Assembly (NCBI GenBank): GCA_029851415.1
Contig: CM056742.1
Span: 86,790,748 to 86,854,747 of the forward strand
Direction: 5' to 3'
From: Eretmocerus hayati
Taxonomy: Eukaryota > Arthropoda > Insecta > Hymenoptera > Aphelinidae
Length of the DNA stretch: 64,000 nucleotides
Within the stretch, counting starts at the first letter, position 1, and each line of letters begins with the position of its first letter. Under the pieces are notes generated by a model, which was not told the DNA's origin, did no database searches, and saw only the letters and a program-made list of their open reading frames with translations. The position numbers were made by a program, and so were the translations under genes. Of this stretch, positions 8,391-20,335 are shown piece after piece.

Positions 8391-11290
8391 TTTCAGGTAG
8401 AAGGTTTTCATATCAATGTTTCCTGCAATTTTAAAACTATCCGAGGATCTCCAACTATCAGATCTGCGCGCGAAGCGTGATTCCATTACTGTAATGTTCC
8501 AACCCTCAATTTCTTCACCTGAAATATTCTAAGTTACACATGTTTGAATGAATAAGCTAATCCTGATATCGTTGTGATGAAGATTTTCTCTACCTCTAGA
8601 AGTCAAAAAATTGCGGAAGTACCAAGAATTTCCGTTCCGAGGTTCGGCATGGCAAACATGCTCTCGAAAGACGTATATCTGGATTTTAGATTGCGTTTTT
8701 ATCGGGGAGAGTTTTCATATTGCTATAAGACTGAAGAAATCCTGTATTTCTACTCAACGTATTAGGAGTTTCGTCAATTGACAAATGAAGATTATTCTAT
8801 TCCTATAAATGCTGACAAGTTGAATAAAAATGAAGGGCTATTCGGAACCGCAAAATCCATGCGATTTGTTCTTTTACATGCCGGTTTGGATGGCTTCAAA
8901 GTATGAGTTTCGGGTTTAGAGAAATTTTTTTTTTTCTCTTGTCAGGAAACTCTTCAGGCTTCCATGATCATAATGGTTGTTGTAGAACTGAATAAAAATA
9001 CAGTTGAAGGAATTCAATGTAACCGAAAAATGTTTGATATCTCTATTCTCCAAGAAGAGATCATGAAGACTTGAGATCCGCGCGTGGGGCGCGCGCATCT
9101 CAACCTCTAGTGTTTTTATTGAGCAGACATTAGATGCTGGTGAATAAGCCAGTGGGGCATGAATTCTGATATGTAGCCCGTCCCATCACAGAATGGCCGC
9201 CTTTTCACCTCACGATTCATTGAATGCTGGGCCTTAATATGGCCCATGTCTAGGAAGCCACGCCACCTTTTCTAGCTCTCCCAATCGGCTATGCCCTGAA
9301 GCCCCCGTCTAGCAAGCCACGCCTCTTGACTATTCCGCCCTAGACACGCCCCCACTTTTGGGCACGTCTGGGTCCTACCCCCAACGTTTGGAATCTAGCC
9401 ACTCCCACTCTCCCTAGATCAGCGTATAGGCCGGGAACGCCCTAACATAGGTGGACCGTAGATTACATTGCCTACGACGCCATAAGTTTACCATTCCAAT
9501 AGGTGTCTCCCTCTATGATTTTGATCCATGTATATGAGGATTGGCAATGGGAGATGGGCAACCCCTCTGGAACCTCTACACCTGCTGAAATACAGCTATG
9601 GCTGATGATATAAGAGAACAATCGAATCTATTGGTTCCTCTTCAGGTGAGAATCACCATCCACGACTCGAAATGAGATATCTTCGGCCTCTGTATGATCT
9701 AAAGAAGTTGATTCCTTCCAGCTCACTGAAAGAGAGAAAATGTGGGGAAGGTTTATAGAAATACTTGGTTTCCACGTGCAGTTTTACGGATATTCTGGTG
9801 ATGCCGCGCAACTTTTCAGGTTAATTCGAGCTGCACTTGGTGGATAATATATTGAAGGAATATGGCTCAAGAAGCGAAATGATGCTATCAACTCAGCCAA
9901 AACTGTATGACTTCGAAAATAATCCAATCATGTCTCAGCCAACTCAAAGATGATTACGCCAAGTTCCAGAATCTGAAAAATATTCAGGCTTCCTTCGGGC
10001 TTCAAGGTTCCACGCAAAATCTTACCCGATTCACTTCTGATAACCGGGGTCCTTTGTAGCATCTCTCATTTCCTGATAAGGAACAGGTCGATGGAATGTA
10101 ATTATGGCTCAGCCCCGAATTTTCTTAGAATTCCACGCGTAAAACAGAATTTGAGATAACTATCGGTTCATGTCTACATGCATAGGCACTTAGAATAAGC
10201 GGTTTAAATCACTCATTCTTCGGCCTGAATTTAGAACCAGATTCAATCGGTATGATATACCCGTAAAACCTCCTGGGCACAAATAACTGCTATTAAATTA
10301 AGATGGGGATGTCAGGTTATCTTTTTATTTAAATAATCGTCCCACGATCCTGGAAAATCGTGGTCGTGAGTTGATTTCCACGCATAGGATCCCATCAAAT
10401 CCTTTATTAAATGGTTATGCTACTCAAATGACTCAAAGTTGGATTCGATCGGATGTTTCTAAGTCTCAATGCATCACATTAAATGAAGCCTAGGGTGTAA
10501 TATCACACCTAAAAGGGGTAATCCAAACCTTTCTTTATCGATATGTTGACCATTGCGTAGATATTACGTCACATCATTTTCATTCTACAAATCTCAGAAA
10601 TATTTTGCTATTGGTCGTATCTGGATCCGTAATAGGTCAATTTCTTGCGGGTAACACAATAGATTCATGGCTGAGTCCCTTAAGAACGCACTAAGAAGTG
10701 TATGTGCTCAAGAACAGGAATAATGATTTCTTCTTGAAACGGTGTGACAGACCGTTCAATGTCTGTCACGGCTGGCCTGATCGAAAAATTACAACTTTGG
10801 ATCACCAGGAATGCGCTTGCGAAATTACAGAATCCGCTTTGGTACGCTAGAGCCGTGAGAGCTTAACGAATTTTAATAATTCCGGGTGATACATCGATTC
10901 CTCGATTTCGGGGTGTTTTCTCGCACGCGGTCCACCCGCATTCGCCAATCGATTCCAATATTGGTGTCCACTTTCGGGGCATCCAAACGAAGGAAGTTTG
11001 AATGGTTAGGCCTTATTACACGTCGAAGAGCCCAAATGATCAAGGTGTGACAGCAAAAGTGAAAGAATTTCAGACTTCCTCACAGATCAGCATCGACGCT
11101 TAAATGAAGCAAGAATGGATTGCAAGCCACATCTAACAGCAATTTTCGATGGACATAGCAGTACATTCAGACATACTGATTACTCAAAACTTCAACATGG
11201 AAACGACGAGTAGGTTTCACATGTCGCTCGCTTTTTCGCTCTCTTTTGAGTTTATTCTACGAGTAGTATTGTTGATCAGTAGTACTCAAC
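8391..11290. other. No gene recognised
   Basis: No open frame above about 65 codons and no domain. A locally GC-rich patch around 9235-9370 repeats GTCTAGSAAGCCACGCC twice and then GACACGCCCC, a short degenerate repeat. Nothing else stands out on either strand. Confidence 0.6.
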
Positions 11291-12760
11291 GTATTTGTTT
11301 TCATTGAGATTAATTCACTCATGCTGCAACTAATAAAGACACTCTCATACGGTAAAAACACAAGTATTTATCCAATTTGGCAAGATTTCGATTTCCCTGG
11401 AAATCTGACAGAAATGTCACGGCATCTAGAAAGCCACCGGAATTTTGCACTAAAAATTCTAAGATCCACCCATTACCACAATTGTCACTATGAGGCTATT
11501 ACAATCATTTGAATGTCCCTAATGAGTGTTTTTATCATGGAACTCGATATTCCTAGCCTAACAGAGAATATTCCTGTGTGCTAAACTGTTTCTTGACCCA
11601 ATAGGCAGAATTGCTCCGTGCGTAATGCGAAAAGGAATTATCACATTAACGTCATGAATTCTCTGCATCATCTACATATGTAACCAATATCACCCCCGCA
11701 CATGAGAATTTACTGATTATTTCACACATATTTGGATACATAAAAAATTGAGCTCCTATTCATAAGTATAATCCAAAATTCTCTGACATTGATCACGACA
11801 CTTTACACACTTGAATATTCGTCTTGTGATTTTTATGTCGAAGAACACTGTATCCAAGAAACATTTATCTGCACGCATTCGTCATATTTTTTCCTCTTTG
11901 AAAAATATACCATCAAATATTTCCCACTTCAGCTAAGAATATTTTGGGATTATATGCGCACTTGCAATAATCAATTTAACAATATTGTTCTAACTTTTAG
12001 GTTAATTTCCGGTTTTCACACATACTTATAACACGAGAAATATCATTAAATGAAACTTCTTATGGGCATGAGTTTTGTATTTTTCCACGCACCACTCGCG
12101 CACTAATACTTCTTTTTGTTCGGAAAATACTGTGTCCACTGAACAAAATATATCATTAATTGAAGTTCTTCTACGCGCACTTGTTTCTCATTATTTTTCA
12201 CTTGAGAAATTATATTCCTTACACCAGACACTTGTTCAAACATCACTTCATGAGGGAAGATATTTTTCTCCGCGCACTTTGGATATTTGGTCAAAACTAA
12301 ACAATCTCGTTGATCACCGGAATAAAAGTAAAAATCCCACACTTGAACTTGTTAAAAAAAAAAAAACATCACGAAATTACGCAACGCAAATCCTCAATGA
12401 AAGATGACTCTTAAAATTAACAGGCAATTTTGCACTGTGTAAGCTTGAATGAAACTATACATGAAATAACGTATCAACGATCTAAATATTTCACTTTAAA
12501 ACACGCGTCACAACACTTCTCACCTATTTGCACTTTTCGCAACGAATTATTTTTAGTAATAACCTTGAGATCTAATCTTGAGCGCAATTTCGGCCGGACA
12601 CAATGAACCTGGAATTGGTATCTTTACTGCGCACTCTTAATCTTTTCACTCTTGTACTCACACTTGTAGACATTTCTTTCTTTTTTCACCCAAAAAAACA
12701 CATCATTAATTGAAGCACTTGTAATTTTCGTTTTTCGATTGAAAAAATTTGTCCCTGACA
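11291..12760. other. No gene; degenerate repeats with CGCGCACTTG / ATCATTAATTGAAG
   Basis: Low-complexity AT-rich sequence in which CGCGCACTTG-like and ATCATTAATTGAAG-like phrases recur at irregular spacings of about 85-130 bases (for example near 11956, 12087, 12175, 12274 and 12628). Open frames of 80-110 codons show no domain and overlap on both strands. If the LTR to the right is real, this would be leader sequence of that minus-strand element. Confidence 0.4.
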
Positions 12761-12762
12761 AA

Positions 12763-12779
12763 CCACGCTCGCGGCACCA
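12763..12779 (-). promoter_or_regulatory. Putative primer-binding site
   Basis: On the minus strand the sequence TGGTGCCGCGAGCGTGG begins five bases after an LTR-like end (ATAACA). A TGG start at this spacing is typical of retrotransposon primer sites. I could not name the matching tRNA. Confidence 0.45.
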
Positions 12780-12784
12780 CTTTT

Positions 12785-13100
12785 TGTTATGTTCATATTA
12801 GCAGAGTGCTACCACTCTGTTATTCTTGGGTAAGAGGAATCAATCCCAAAGGGAACAGAGACCCGCAGTGGAAGACTATTCGGAAGAAAGAGGTGCGTGG
12901 ATCTTTTTAGGAAAACTCCCATACAGGAGTTTCGCACCGATATCCTCGGATCGGGGACGGAGGACGTCGATGAGACACAAAAATTGATTGGGAAAAACTT
13001 GGCTCGGATCGGGGTTGGAGCCTTCCTGGGCTAGGATGATACTCGGTCAAGTATTACAATGATGCTTTCGATTAAGTACCGAAGCTTTATTTTGAAAAAT
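12785..13100 (-). repeat. Orphan LTR, R-U5 portion (minus strand)
   Basis: The left end reads TGTTATGTTC on the plus strand, so the LTR ends in ...AACATAACA on the minus strand, next to the primer-like site. A poly(A) signal AATAAA lies at 13086-13091 (minus strand) in the context AATAAAGCTTCGGTACTT, shared with the gypsy-2 LTRs. The U3 boundary to the right could not be placed, and no gag or pol lies to the left. Confidence 0.45.
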
Positions 13101-13109
13101 CAAAATCCA

Positions 13110-13966
13110 CTGACAACTACGATAATATCTACTCGACGGAGACGTACTGAATCCGGACGCGAGAAGGAGAGAGAGAACTACTAAAATTGCAGAAGTTTCA
13201 CGTTACCTGGCAACCTGTTGATTTTTTTATAATAGTACGACAATTGATTCGGTCTTGAGGATCCAGTAGTGGCTGACTTTTGAGATCTGTTGGTATTTCA
13301 ATTATCTGATTCTGATTGATATCTCAATTATTCCATACTGATTAATGATACTGTACTCATCGGCTCTCTGCCGGAAACTGAAAAGATCGGCTTCTAGCCG
13401 AGGGGCATCCTTGCCCAAATTCAACTGTTCGGCGTCTTGCCGAAGACTATCTTCTGTGCAGCAGCCCGAAATGCTAACTAACTCTCTGGCAAGGATCCCC
13501 TCTTATCAAAAGCTGCCAATGAGTAGTTTTTACGAATTACAATTTGGTGGCACAGAGAAATTCCCCACCATGTCTCTCTCTCTCTCTCACGTCTCAAATT
13601 CTTAGAAAATAAAGTGAGTCGTGGGACAGGATGATACATGCATCTCCAATAATTGCAGATTGAGAAATCGTGGTGAAACTGTCACGTGCGATGATCATAA
13701 AGGTTTTGGTCGAGACTCTGTTTACTTTTTATTGCTTTTGAAACGTTGTCCGGGCGTACAGAGTCTCGAGGAACTGAGCGCGCTATCTCATCGAGGAATC
13801 TACTGAGATCGTTAATTTTGTCTCTAGATCGATCTTAACCTCGGCTGAGTTCGTACGCTTTGGAAGAAAGGTGCGCCGAAGTAAGAAGGGAACAAAAGGA
13901 AATAAAAATATTGACTATGTCTCATGACTATGTCTCATCGAAAAATATGTAACGTAACATTCTTCC
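13110..13966. other. No gene; possible U3 of the orphan LTR
   Basis: Short open frames only, no domains. It may include the rest of the orphan LTR. It ends in CTTCC, the target duplication of gypsy-1. Confidence 0.4.
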
Positions 13967-14324
13967 TGTGGTATTTTGGAGAAGGTGTGAAGCACTTGAT
14001 GAGATCGGCGTCTAAGTACTTTATTAATTTATTAAGTATTGATATACAAGGGACACGGAGCCGTATGTATGGCTTGCCGGTCGTGTGCCGTCTGACTGGC
14101 TATACAGTGGGTGCATCTTTTATACTCTGTGCTGTACCAGCTCGTACTTGGCTGTACCTGGCTGTACCAGTCCGTGCTTGTTACAAGCTCGTTACACCAG
14201 ACTTCAAACTACCATATATGGTTCGATGCGTATTTGCTATTAATATACTGTGAAGATCTTTCTTGCATTCCTTTCACTGCGTGTCATCTTTACTCTGACG
14301 TGTAACTATTCGCAATACACTACA
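13967..14324 (-). repeat. gypsy-1 3' LTR
   Basis: 358 bp. It differs from the other LTR by an 8-bp insertion (an extra TTATTAAT near the AATAAA signal) and a handful of substitutions, so the insertion is fairly recent but not new. On the minus strand it holds AATAAA signals within CTTAATAAATTAATAAAG. Confidence 0.93.
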
Positions 14325-14338
14325 ACTCCCCTCCTCTT
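14325..14338 (-). promoter_or_regulatory. gypsy-1 polypurine tract
   Basis: Minus-strand AAGAGGAGGGGAGT abuts the 3' LTR and would prime plus-strand DNA synthesis. A second copy of the same tract lies within the end of pol at about 14487-14500. Confidence 0.8.
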
Positions 14339-17300
14339 ATTTTTGAGATCGGGTCGCTGCTTTTTTAGCAATTCGAGACGAACGTCTCGGTACATTTCGA
14401 TCATTTCCAGGGTACAATTTGTTCTTACATTTTTTCGAAACATTTGGGTGTACATATGAATTTTCAAAATTATCATCACATATCAACTCCCCTCCTCTTA
14501 AAGTAGGTTCTAGTTGAGTTCTGACAATTTGATTTGCGTGTCGTTTTGTAATATACCCGTCATTGAATTTTATTTCATACATTATAGGAGATAGTTGTCT
14601 TACAATCTTCGCTTGCGTCCTATTCTCAGAGTGCGTTCTATAATCGTTCACAAAAACAATCTCATTCTCTACAAATTGTATTTGTCTGTTACCTTGCTTG
14701 TGTCGTGCTTGATCAAATTGGTGTTTTTCAACATCGCTAATTGAATTAGGAATCAATAAATCAAATCTTGTGCGCAAATCTCTTTTGAGAAATAGATTTG
14801 CTGGTGTTCTGTTTGTTGTCGAATGTTCCGTGTTCCTATAATCACTCAAAAATCTATTTATCGAAAATTCTAGTGAATGACCTTCTTTAATCATTTTGTC
14901 TACTTTGTGTTTGACCGTTTTGACAAAATTTTCTGCTGCTCCGTTAGTAGCAGGATGATAAGGTGCTGAAAATGTATGTTTTATCTTGTATTGCTTCAAA
15001 TATTTTCCGAATTCGTGGCTCGTTAGTTGTGGACCGTTATCGCTCACTATGTGGTGAGGGAGACCATAACGCGAAAAAATTTCGTCTAGCTTTCGTATCA
15101 GATTGTACGAAGTTGTGTCCTTTTTCATGTTAATCACTTCTGGCCATTTGGAATGTGCGTCCACGATGATCAAAAACATAAAATTGTGAAATGGACCCAT
15201 AAAGTCAATGTGAATACGTGACCAAGGTTGACTAGGCCATTGCCACGGTGTAAGTGGTACTTTTCGTGGTTCTGCTCGTGTTGATAGGCAGATTCTACAC
15301 GAATTCGCAATTCGTTCAATATCTTTATCAATATGTGGCCACCAGAAATAATTGCGTGCTATTTGCTTCATCTTTACTATACCAAGATGTGAAGAATGAA
15401 GTTCATCGATTATGTTTCTCTGTAAAGTTTCTGGAATTATTATTCTGTAACCCCAAGACAAACATCCTTGTTCAAAGGTCACTTCGTGTCTTCTATGATG
15501 AATGCTTTTCTCTATGTCATTCAATGTTTCTATTTTAGGCCATGACGTCTGTATGTATGATATGACCGTTCTCAATATCTTGTCGTGTGAAGTTGCTTTT
15601 ACAACTTTTGGGAAATCAATAATTGTGCATTCATTCTGTATAAAATTGATGTTTGTGTATTCTGTTTCGAATACCGGCGTTGTGTCTGCGATCGGTAACC
15701 TAGAAAGCGCATCGCAGTTACCGTTAGCTTTTGATTTTACTACTTCGATGGTATATCTGTAGCCTGATAAAAAATATGCCCAGCGTAATAGCCTGCTGTT
15801 TAGCATTTTTGACATATCTTTATTGCCAAAAATATATTTCAAAGCTTCATTGTCAGTTTTCAGAATAATGTGATTCCCGTAAACGTATTGATGAAATTTT
15901 TTGAAACCGAAAATGATTGCTCCTGCTTCCTTATCGATTATTGCTCTATGTTTCTCGGATTTTGGAATTATTTTGGATGCGAATGCTATAGGTTTTTCAG
16001 AACCGTCTTCGTACCTGTGCGACAAAATTGCTGAAACACCGACGTCACTAGCATCACATGCCATGACGAGTTTTACGTTTGGATCGTAGATTGCTAAAAC
16101 TTTATTTGAAGAAATTTCTTTCTTGATCCAATCAAATGCATTCTGACATTCGTTTGTCCAAGTCCAATTTTTGTGTTTGATTTGATTATAGAGAGGATAA
16201 ATGTGTTCCGCTCTATCTGTTAAGAATCTTTCATAAAAGTTTACGAGACCTAAAAAAGCTTCTAAATCCTTCGAATTTTTTGGTGTTGGCGCTTTCGTAA
16301 TTGCGTCTACCTTAGATTGACTTGGCTTTAGCCCTTCGTTGTCTATAACAAAGCCTAGAATTTCAATTTCATCTTTGAAAAAATCACATTTTCCGAGGTT
16401 TACGCGTAAGCCTGCGTCTTGCAATCGTTCAAAAATTTGTGTCAGTATATGTAAATGCTCAGAATCTGTTTTTCCTGTGCAATATATATTATCTATATAG
16501 ATCTCTGTATGATCTATACCTTTCAGGACGTCTTCTAAAATATCCTGTACTTCCGCGGGATTTGAGGCTATACCTTCTCCTAAGCGTGTGTATCTGTGTA
16601 ACCCTTCATGTGAAATAATCGTCAGGGCGTCTTTCGATTCGTCATCGAGTTGATATTGCATAAATGCGTGTGTCAGGTCGATCTGAGACCATCTATTCCC
16701 TATTCGTAGCGTATGAAGAGTTTTCTCTTTCAGAGGAATGGGATGTCTTTTGATTATTAATTGTGGATTAACCGTCATTTTGAAATTTCCACAGATGCGT
16801 ACCTCACCATTCTTTTTCAGAACTGGGATAATGGGTGTTGCCCATTTGCTACAGGAAACCGGTTCTAGATTGCCTAGTTTCACAAGTCTGTCTAACTCTT
16901 TGGAGATTTTCTGTGTTAAAGCGAATGGCGCGTGATATGGCTTCATTTGTATCGGTTTTGCGTCTTCTTTAAAGACCAAATGTATCTTCCTACCTTTGTA
17001 ACACCCTTGCGTGTTCGAAAAAAGGATTGGAAATTTTTCAAGTATTTGCTTTCTGATGTCCTCACTCTGTATTTGTAGAATATTCGAGGAATTTGTATTT
17101 TTCCATAATTTTAACGGCCGAAGTCCAAAAGCTGCTAGCCATTGTCTACCCAACAAAATTGGTCCTTTGCCTTTAATAACGTAGATGTCCAAAATTTTAC
17201 TCATTCCATTCAATACTACCTCTAATGATTCTAGTTATCCAATAGGATGAAACGGTGTTCCACCGTAACTCTTGAGTTTGAGATCACATTCTCTCAGTGG

Positions 17301-17432
17301 TAATTTTGGAAGGATTCTATTCTTGTCGGTTTCGGATATAACTGAAACATATGTACCCGTATCTGATTCCATTTTGACTTGAATATTATCTCTTGTTAAG
17401 TCAAAATATAATGGTTCTGCTTTGATGTTTTG
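14337..17432 (-). pseudogene. gypsy-1 pol: protease-RT-RNase H-integrase
   Basis: Continues in the same frame as gag after one TGA. Protease is represented by DTGTYVSVI, then a TAA at 17235-17237 interrupts before ILLGRQWLAAFG. RT shows KWATPIIPVLKKNGEVRICGN and the catalytic loop YIDNIYCTG; the usual second aspartate of YxDD is N here, and the normal RLPFG loop reads RLGEG. RNase H begins KLVMACDASD. Integrase has the HHCC zinc site (HSSHLG to SCRIC) and the D,D35E residues in HIDFMGPF, VSDNGPQL and GAAENF. The protein ends just inside the polypurine tract. The family product makes and inserts the DNA copy; this one should be dead. Confidence 0.92.
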
Positions 17433-18698
17433 TCAAGAACATTCTGATATTTGGAAAAAATCTGTGTTTGAAACCGTATCGTCATCATCCGATTCAGTTT
17501 GTAGAACTTTTACTTGCTTATTACGTTCATCCCGATTGTCTCTATTCTCAAATCGATTTTTACTGAACGTACCAAAAATTTTGTTCTTTCCATGTTTTTT
17601 GATACATGCTTTTTCGAGATGCCCTTGATTATGACAAAAAGTGCATTTTCTGTCTCTGTAACGACAGTCTTTTGTGTAGTGGCTATTGCCTATTCCGCAA
17701 CAATAACAAAATTTTGTGCGCGATCTATTATTAAATTCGCTTTTACCTGTCTGAGTAACTTTACTCGTTGGTTTGTTGTATCGATGTGCTGCGACGTGTT
17801 GAATTGAAGTGTTGCTTCGATGTCGTTCAGTGGTTGCTGCATCTCTCGCTGCTGCTTCACGAGTGGTAGCAGTTTCTACTGCTTTTGAGTAAGTGAGATC
17901 TTTATCGCTGAATAGTGCGACTCTGGTACCTCGATCCGTGAGACCTGTGACCAGTTGGTCACACAACGCGTCGTTCAAGTCCGTAAAATCGCAGTTTATG
18001 GCCAATTCTTTCAGCCGTGCGATATACTCTGCTATAGATTCGCCTGCATTTTGATGAGCTTGACGAAATTTGCTCCGTTCCATGCGTTTGCTTTTTTTCG
18101 GGCATAAATGGGCTGACATTAGAAGTTTTATCTCCTCAAATTTCTTGGTTTTTGGGAGGTTCGGTGCTGCTAAATCTTTGATCAGCTTGTATGTTTCTGA
18201 TCCGCATTTCGTTAACAAGGTTGCTACCTGTTTATCATCTGATGTAATATCATTTGCCGTAAAATAGAGTTCCATGCGTTCAATGTAGTCATCCCAGGAT
18301 TGCTTGTTTTTATGGAATTCCATTGATTCCATCATATCTGTATTTGGGCTGGAAACTTGTTCTTGTACCGTTTGAGTTTCTGCAGATATGCTGTTTTGTT
18401 GGGGTGCCTTAGCCAGTGGTGTTAAAGCTTGTTCAGTTTGTCCACTCGATTCTGTTTCTTCTGGTACTACAACCCGTAATCCTTCTTTAGAAATATTGAC
18501 TTCTTCAGTTTTTGCTGAGAACTGTACGCTGCGTATTTTTCTTGCTATTGACCTCAGAATTTCTAATGAGACCAAATTGAGATGGAGTTTTACCGGAAAT
18601 TTTGCCAATAATTCAATCAATTCTTGTTTAGTAAATGTTTGAATCGTTAAATCTGTAAAGTCTGGATGATCACCTGGAGGTATTTCCACAGTAGTCAT
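17433..18698 (-). CDS. gypsy-1 Gag
   Basis: A 421-residue Gag, the structural protein that coats the RNA inside the virus-like particle. A central capsid-like region around residues 140-260 includes SWDDYIERMELYFTAND and the GESIAEYIARLKELA phrase typical of retrotransposon Gag. Two zinc knuckles sit near residues 333-367: CYCCGIGNSHYTKDC (five rather than four residues before H) and CTFCHNQGHLEKAC (canonical CX2CX4HX4C). It starts with ATG after a leader of about 430 bases. It ends at a TGA followed by C, in frame with protease. Confidence 0.9.
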   Translation of the reverse strand: MTTVEIPPGDHPDFTDLTIQTFTKQELIELLAKFPVKLHLNLVSLEILRSIARKIRSVQFSAKTEEVNISKEGLRVVVPEETESSGQTEQALTPLAKAPQQNSISAETQTVQEQVSSPNTDMMESMEFHKNKQSWDDYIERMELYFTANDITSDDKQVATLLTKCGSETYKLIKDLAAPNLPKTKKFEEIKLLMSAHLCPKKSKRMERSKFRQAHQNAGESIAEYIARLKELAINCDFTDLNDALCDQLVTGLTDRGTRVALFSDKDLTYSKAVETATTREAAARDAATTERHRSNTSIQHVAAHRYNKPTSKVTQTGKSEFNNRSRTKFCYCCGIGNSHYTKDCRYRDRKCTFCHNQGHLEKACIKKHGKNKIFGTFSKNRFENRDNRDERNKQVKVLQTESDDDDTVSNTDFFQISECS

Positions 18699-18941
18699 AA
18701 ATGCTAAATTACGACCAACTTTATGACTGGCTCTCTTACCGCTCTTGCCTTGATTCGATGTTTTGATGTATATTTATGGGGACCAAGCTGCTTGTAGGCG
18801 CTCACCTTATGCGTTGATTTGGGACCTGTATGTATATGCTGCGGGGACCTTTCTCCTCTCTAGCTTCTCTCTGTATCCATGTCCAGTGGCTGTATGCTGC
18901 GGGGGACCTTTCTCCTCACTCCAGCTGCGCTCTGTTGTGTT

Positions 18942-19127
18942 GACCTCGTCGGATGGCTTTTAATTTTTCTATATATCCTCGTTGGATCTCTCTTCTACTA
19001 TCTTCGTCAGATAGATTGATGCTTTTGATATGCTGTATATATCCTCGTCGGATGTCTGTACTGCTTATCCTCGTCGGATTTGCTTCCTTTTATCCTCGTC
19101 GGATTCCTTCTTTTATCCTCGTCGCCA
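18942..19127 (-). repeat. Leader repeats resembling the primer site
   Basis: The 13-mer ATCCGACGAGGAT (minus strand) or close variants occurs six times before the primer site, at plus-strand starts 18942, 18975, 19000, 19041, 19067 and 19092. Each is an interrupted palindrome (ATCC, GACGA, GGAT) and shares GACGAGGAT with the primer site itself. Confidence 0.85.
19115..19127 (-). promoter_or_regulatory. gypsy-1 primer-binding site, tRNA-Ser type
   Basis: TGGCGACGAGGAT starts one base after the 5' LTR and complements the 3' end of metazoan tRNA-Ser(GCU), which ends ATCCTCGTCGCCA. The match is 13 bases, then breaks. Confidence 0.8.
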
Positions 19128-19128
19128 A

Positions 19129-19478
19129 TGTGGTATTTTGGAGAAGGTGTGAAGCACTTGATGAGATCGGCGTCTAACTACTTTATTAAGTATTGATATA
19201 CAAGGGACACGGAGCCGTATGTATGGCTTGCCGGTCGTGTGCCGTCTGACTGGCTATACAGTGGGTGCATCTTTTATACTCTGTGCTGTACCAGCTCATA
19301 CTTGGCTGTACCTGGCTGTACCAGTCCGTGCTTGTTATAAGCTCCTCTCACCAGACTTCAAACTACCATATATGGTTCGATGCGTATTTGCTATTAATAT
19401 ACTGTGAAGATCTTTCTTGCATTCCTTTCACTGCGTGTCATCTTTACTCTGACGTGTAACTATTCGCAATACACTACA
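19129..19478 (-). repeat. gypsy-1 5' LTR
   Basis: 350 bp, TGTGGT...CTACA on the plus strand, immediately followed by the target duplication CTTCC. It would carry the promoter for the minus-strand transcript; I do not see a convincing TATA box. Confidence 0.93.
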
Positions 19479-19483
19479 CTTCC

Positions 19484-20335
19484 ATTTTCTTACTCATTTT
19501 TATGTGTTAAAGATAACATCTTTTTTAATTCTTTTATTTGTAGGTGCTCGATATCTGCTGGAACATCCATTCAAATTTTCACTTCCCCCTTGATTATTGT
19601 AGCAAACCTCATCAACAAAGTTCATCGGAACTTAGCAGAAATGTCATCAATGTGGTATTGTATGGAATAAGATAACGTGGGTGTATATCAAAAACATTAA
19701 TCACAGTATAATGTATAACTAGTGATATAACTACACATAAATACACTGGGTCGAAAAATGAGAATTTTGGAAAGTCGACACGCTTGGGGTTTCAAAAGTT
19801 ATGTTCTTTTTATTACACATTAAAGATCTTTATCGAGGAATAATTTCATTCAAGGTACAACTCATCAAAATTCTTGTTTGAACAATGTGAGACTTGAACA
19901 TTTCCCGATGTTTTCTGCGATAATCGTCTAATCGTAATAATCGTCCTTAAGGAATGGCAATCAATGTAACACTTAGGCGATGGGAAACTTGCTGAGCGAT
20001 GAAACCTCGCTAACCCGCAGTTGCTGCACGCGAGATTGTATTGATTGCGAATGTTTCCAAGCTCACAAACCCCGCTGAAAACCCCACTGGATCCGCTCAA
20101 AATATTAAGCGATAATCTTGGGAAAACATAAAATCTAAAATTAATGATCATTAGTGTGGTTTCTGCAAACTTAAAGGGCAGCCGAGGCGAATTAAGTTAT
20201 CGTGCTTCTCATCATCGCACAGTATGAGTACAGATGAAATTTCCAAGAATCAAATAAATTCGATATTCAGCAAGTACGGACTCGCGAGGTTCGATCACTT
20301 ATAGCAAGCTTTACGACGTGACATATGCACATTTA
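19484..20335. other. No gene recognised between gypsy-1 and gypsy-2
   Basis: Short open frames of up to about 100 codons without recognisable domains. This is likely older sequence into which both elements inserted. Confidence 0.5.

Larger units (their letters stand above)
13967..19478 (-). mobile_element. Ty3/gypsy element gypsy-1 (mag-like), complete with both LTRs
   Basis: Direct LTRs of 358 and 350 bp begin TGTGGT and end CTACA, and the element is flanked on both sides by CTTCC, a 5-bp target duplication. On the minus strand the order is 5' LTR, primer site matching tRNA-Ser, leader with short repeats, gag, protease, RT, RNase H, integrase, polypurine tract, 3' LTR. Gene order RT-RH-IN places it in Ty3/gypsy; the tRNA-Ser primer and pol style suggest the mag lineage. 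Two in-frame stops and changed RT residues make it inactive as it stands. Confidence 0.93.

Noticed and set aside
12075..12407. Plus-strand frame of 110 codons, with an overlapping minus-strand frame
   Set aside because: Low-complexity degenerate repeats, open on both strands, no domain.
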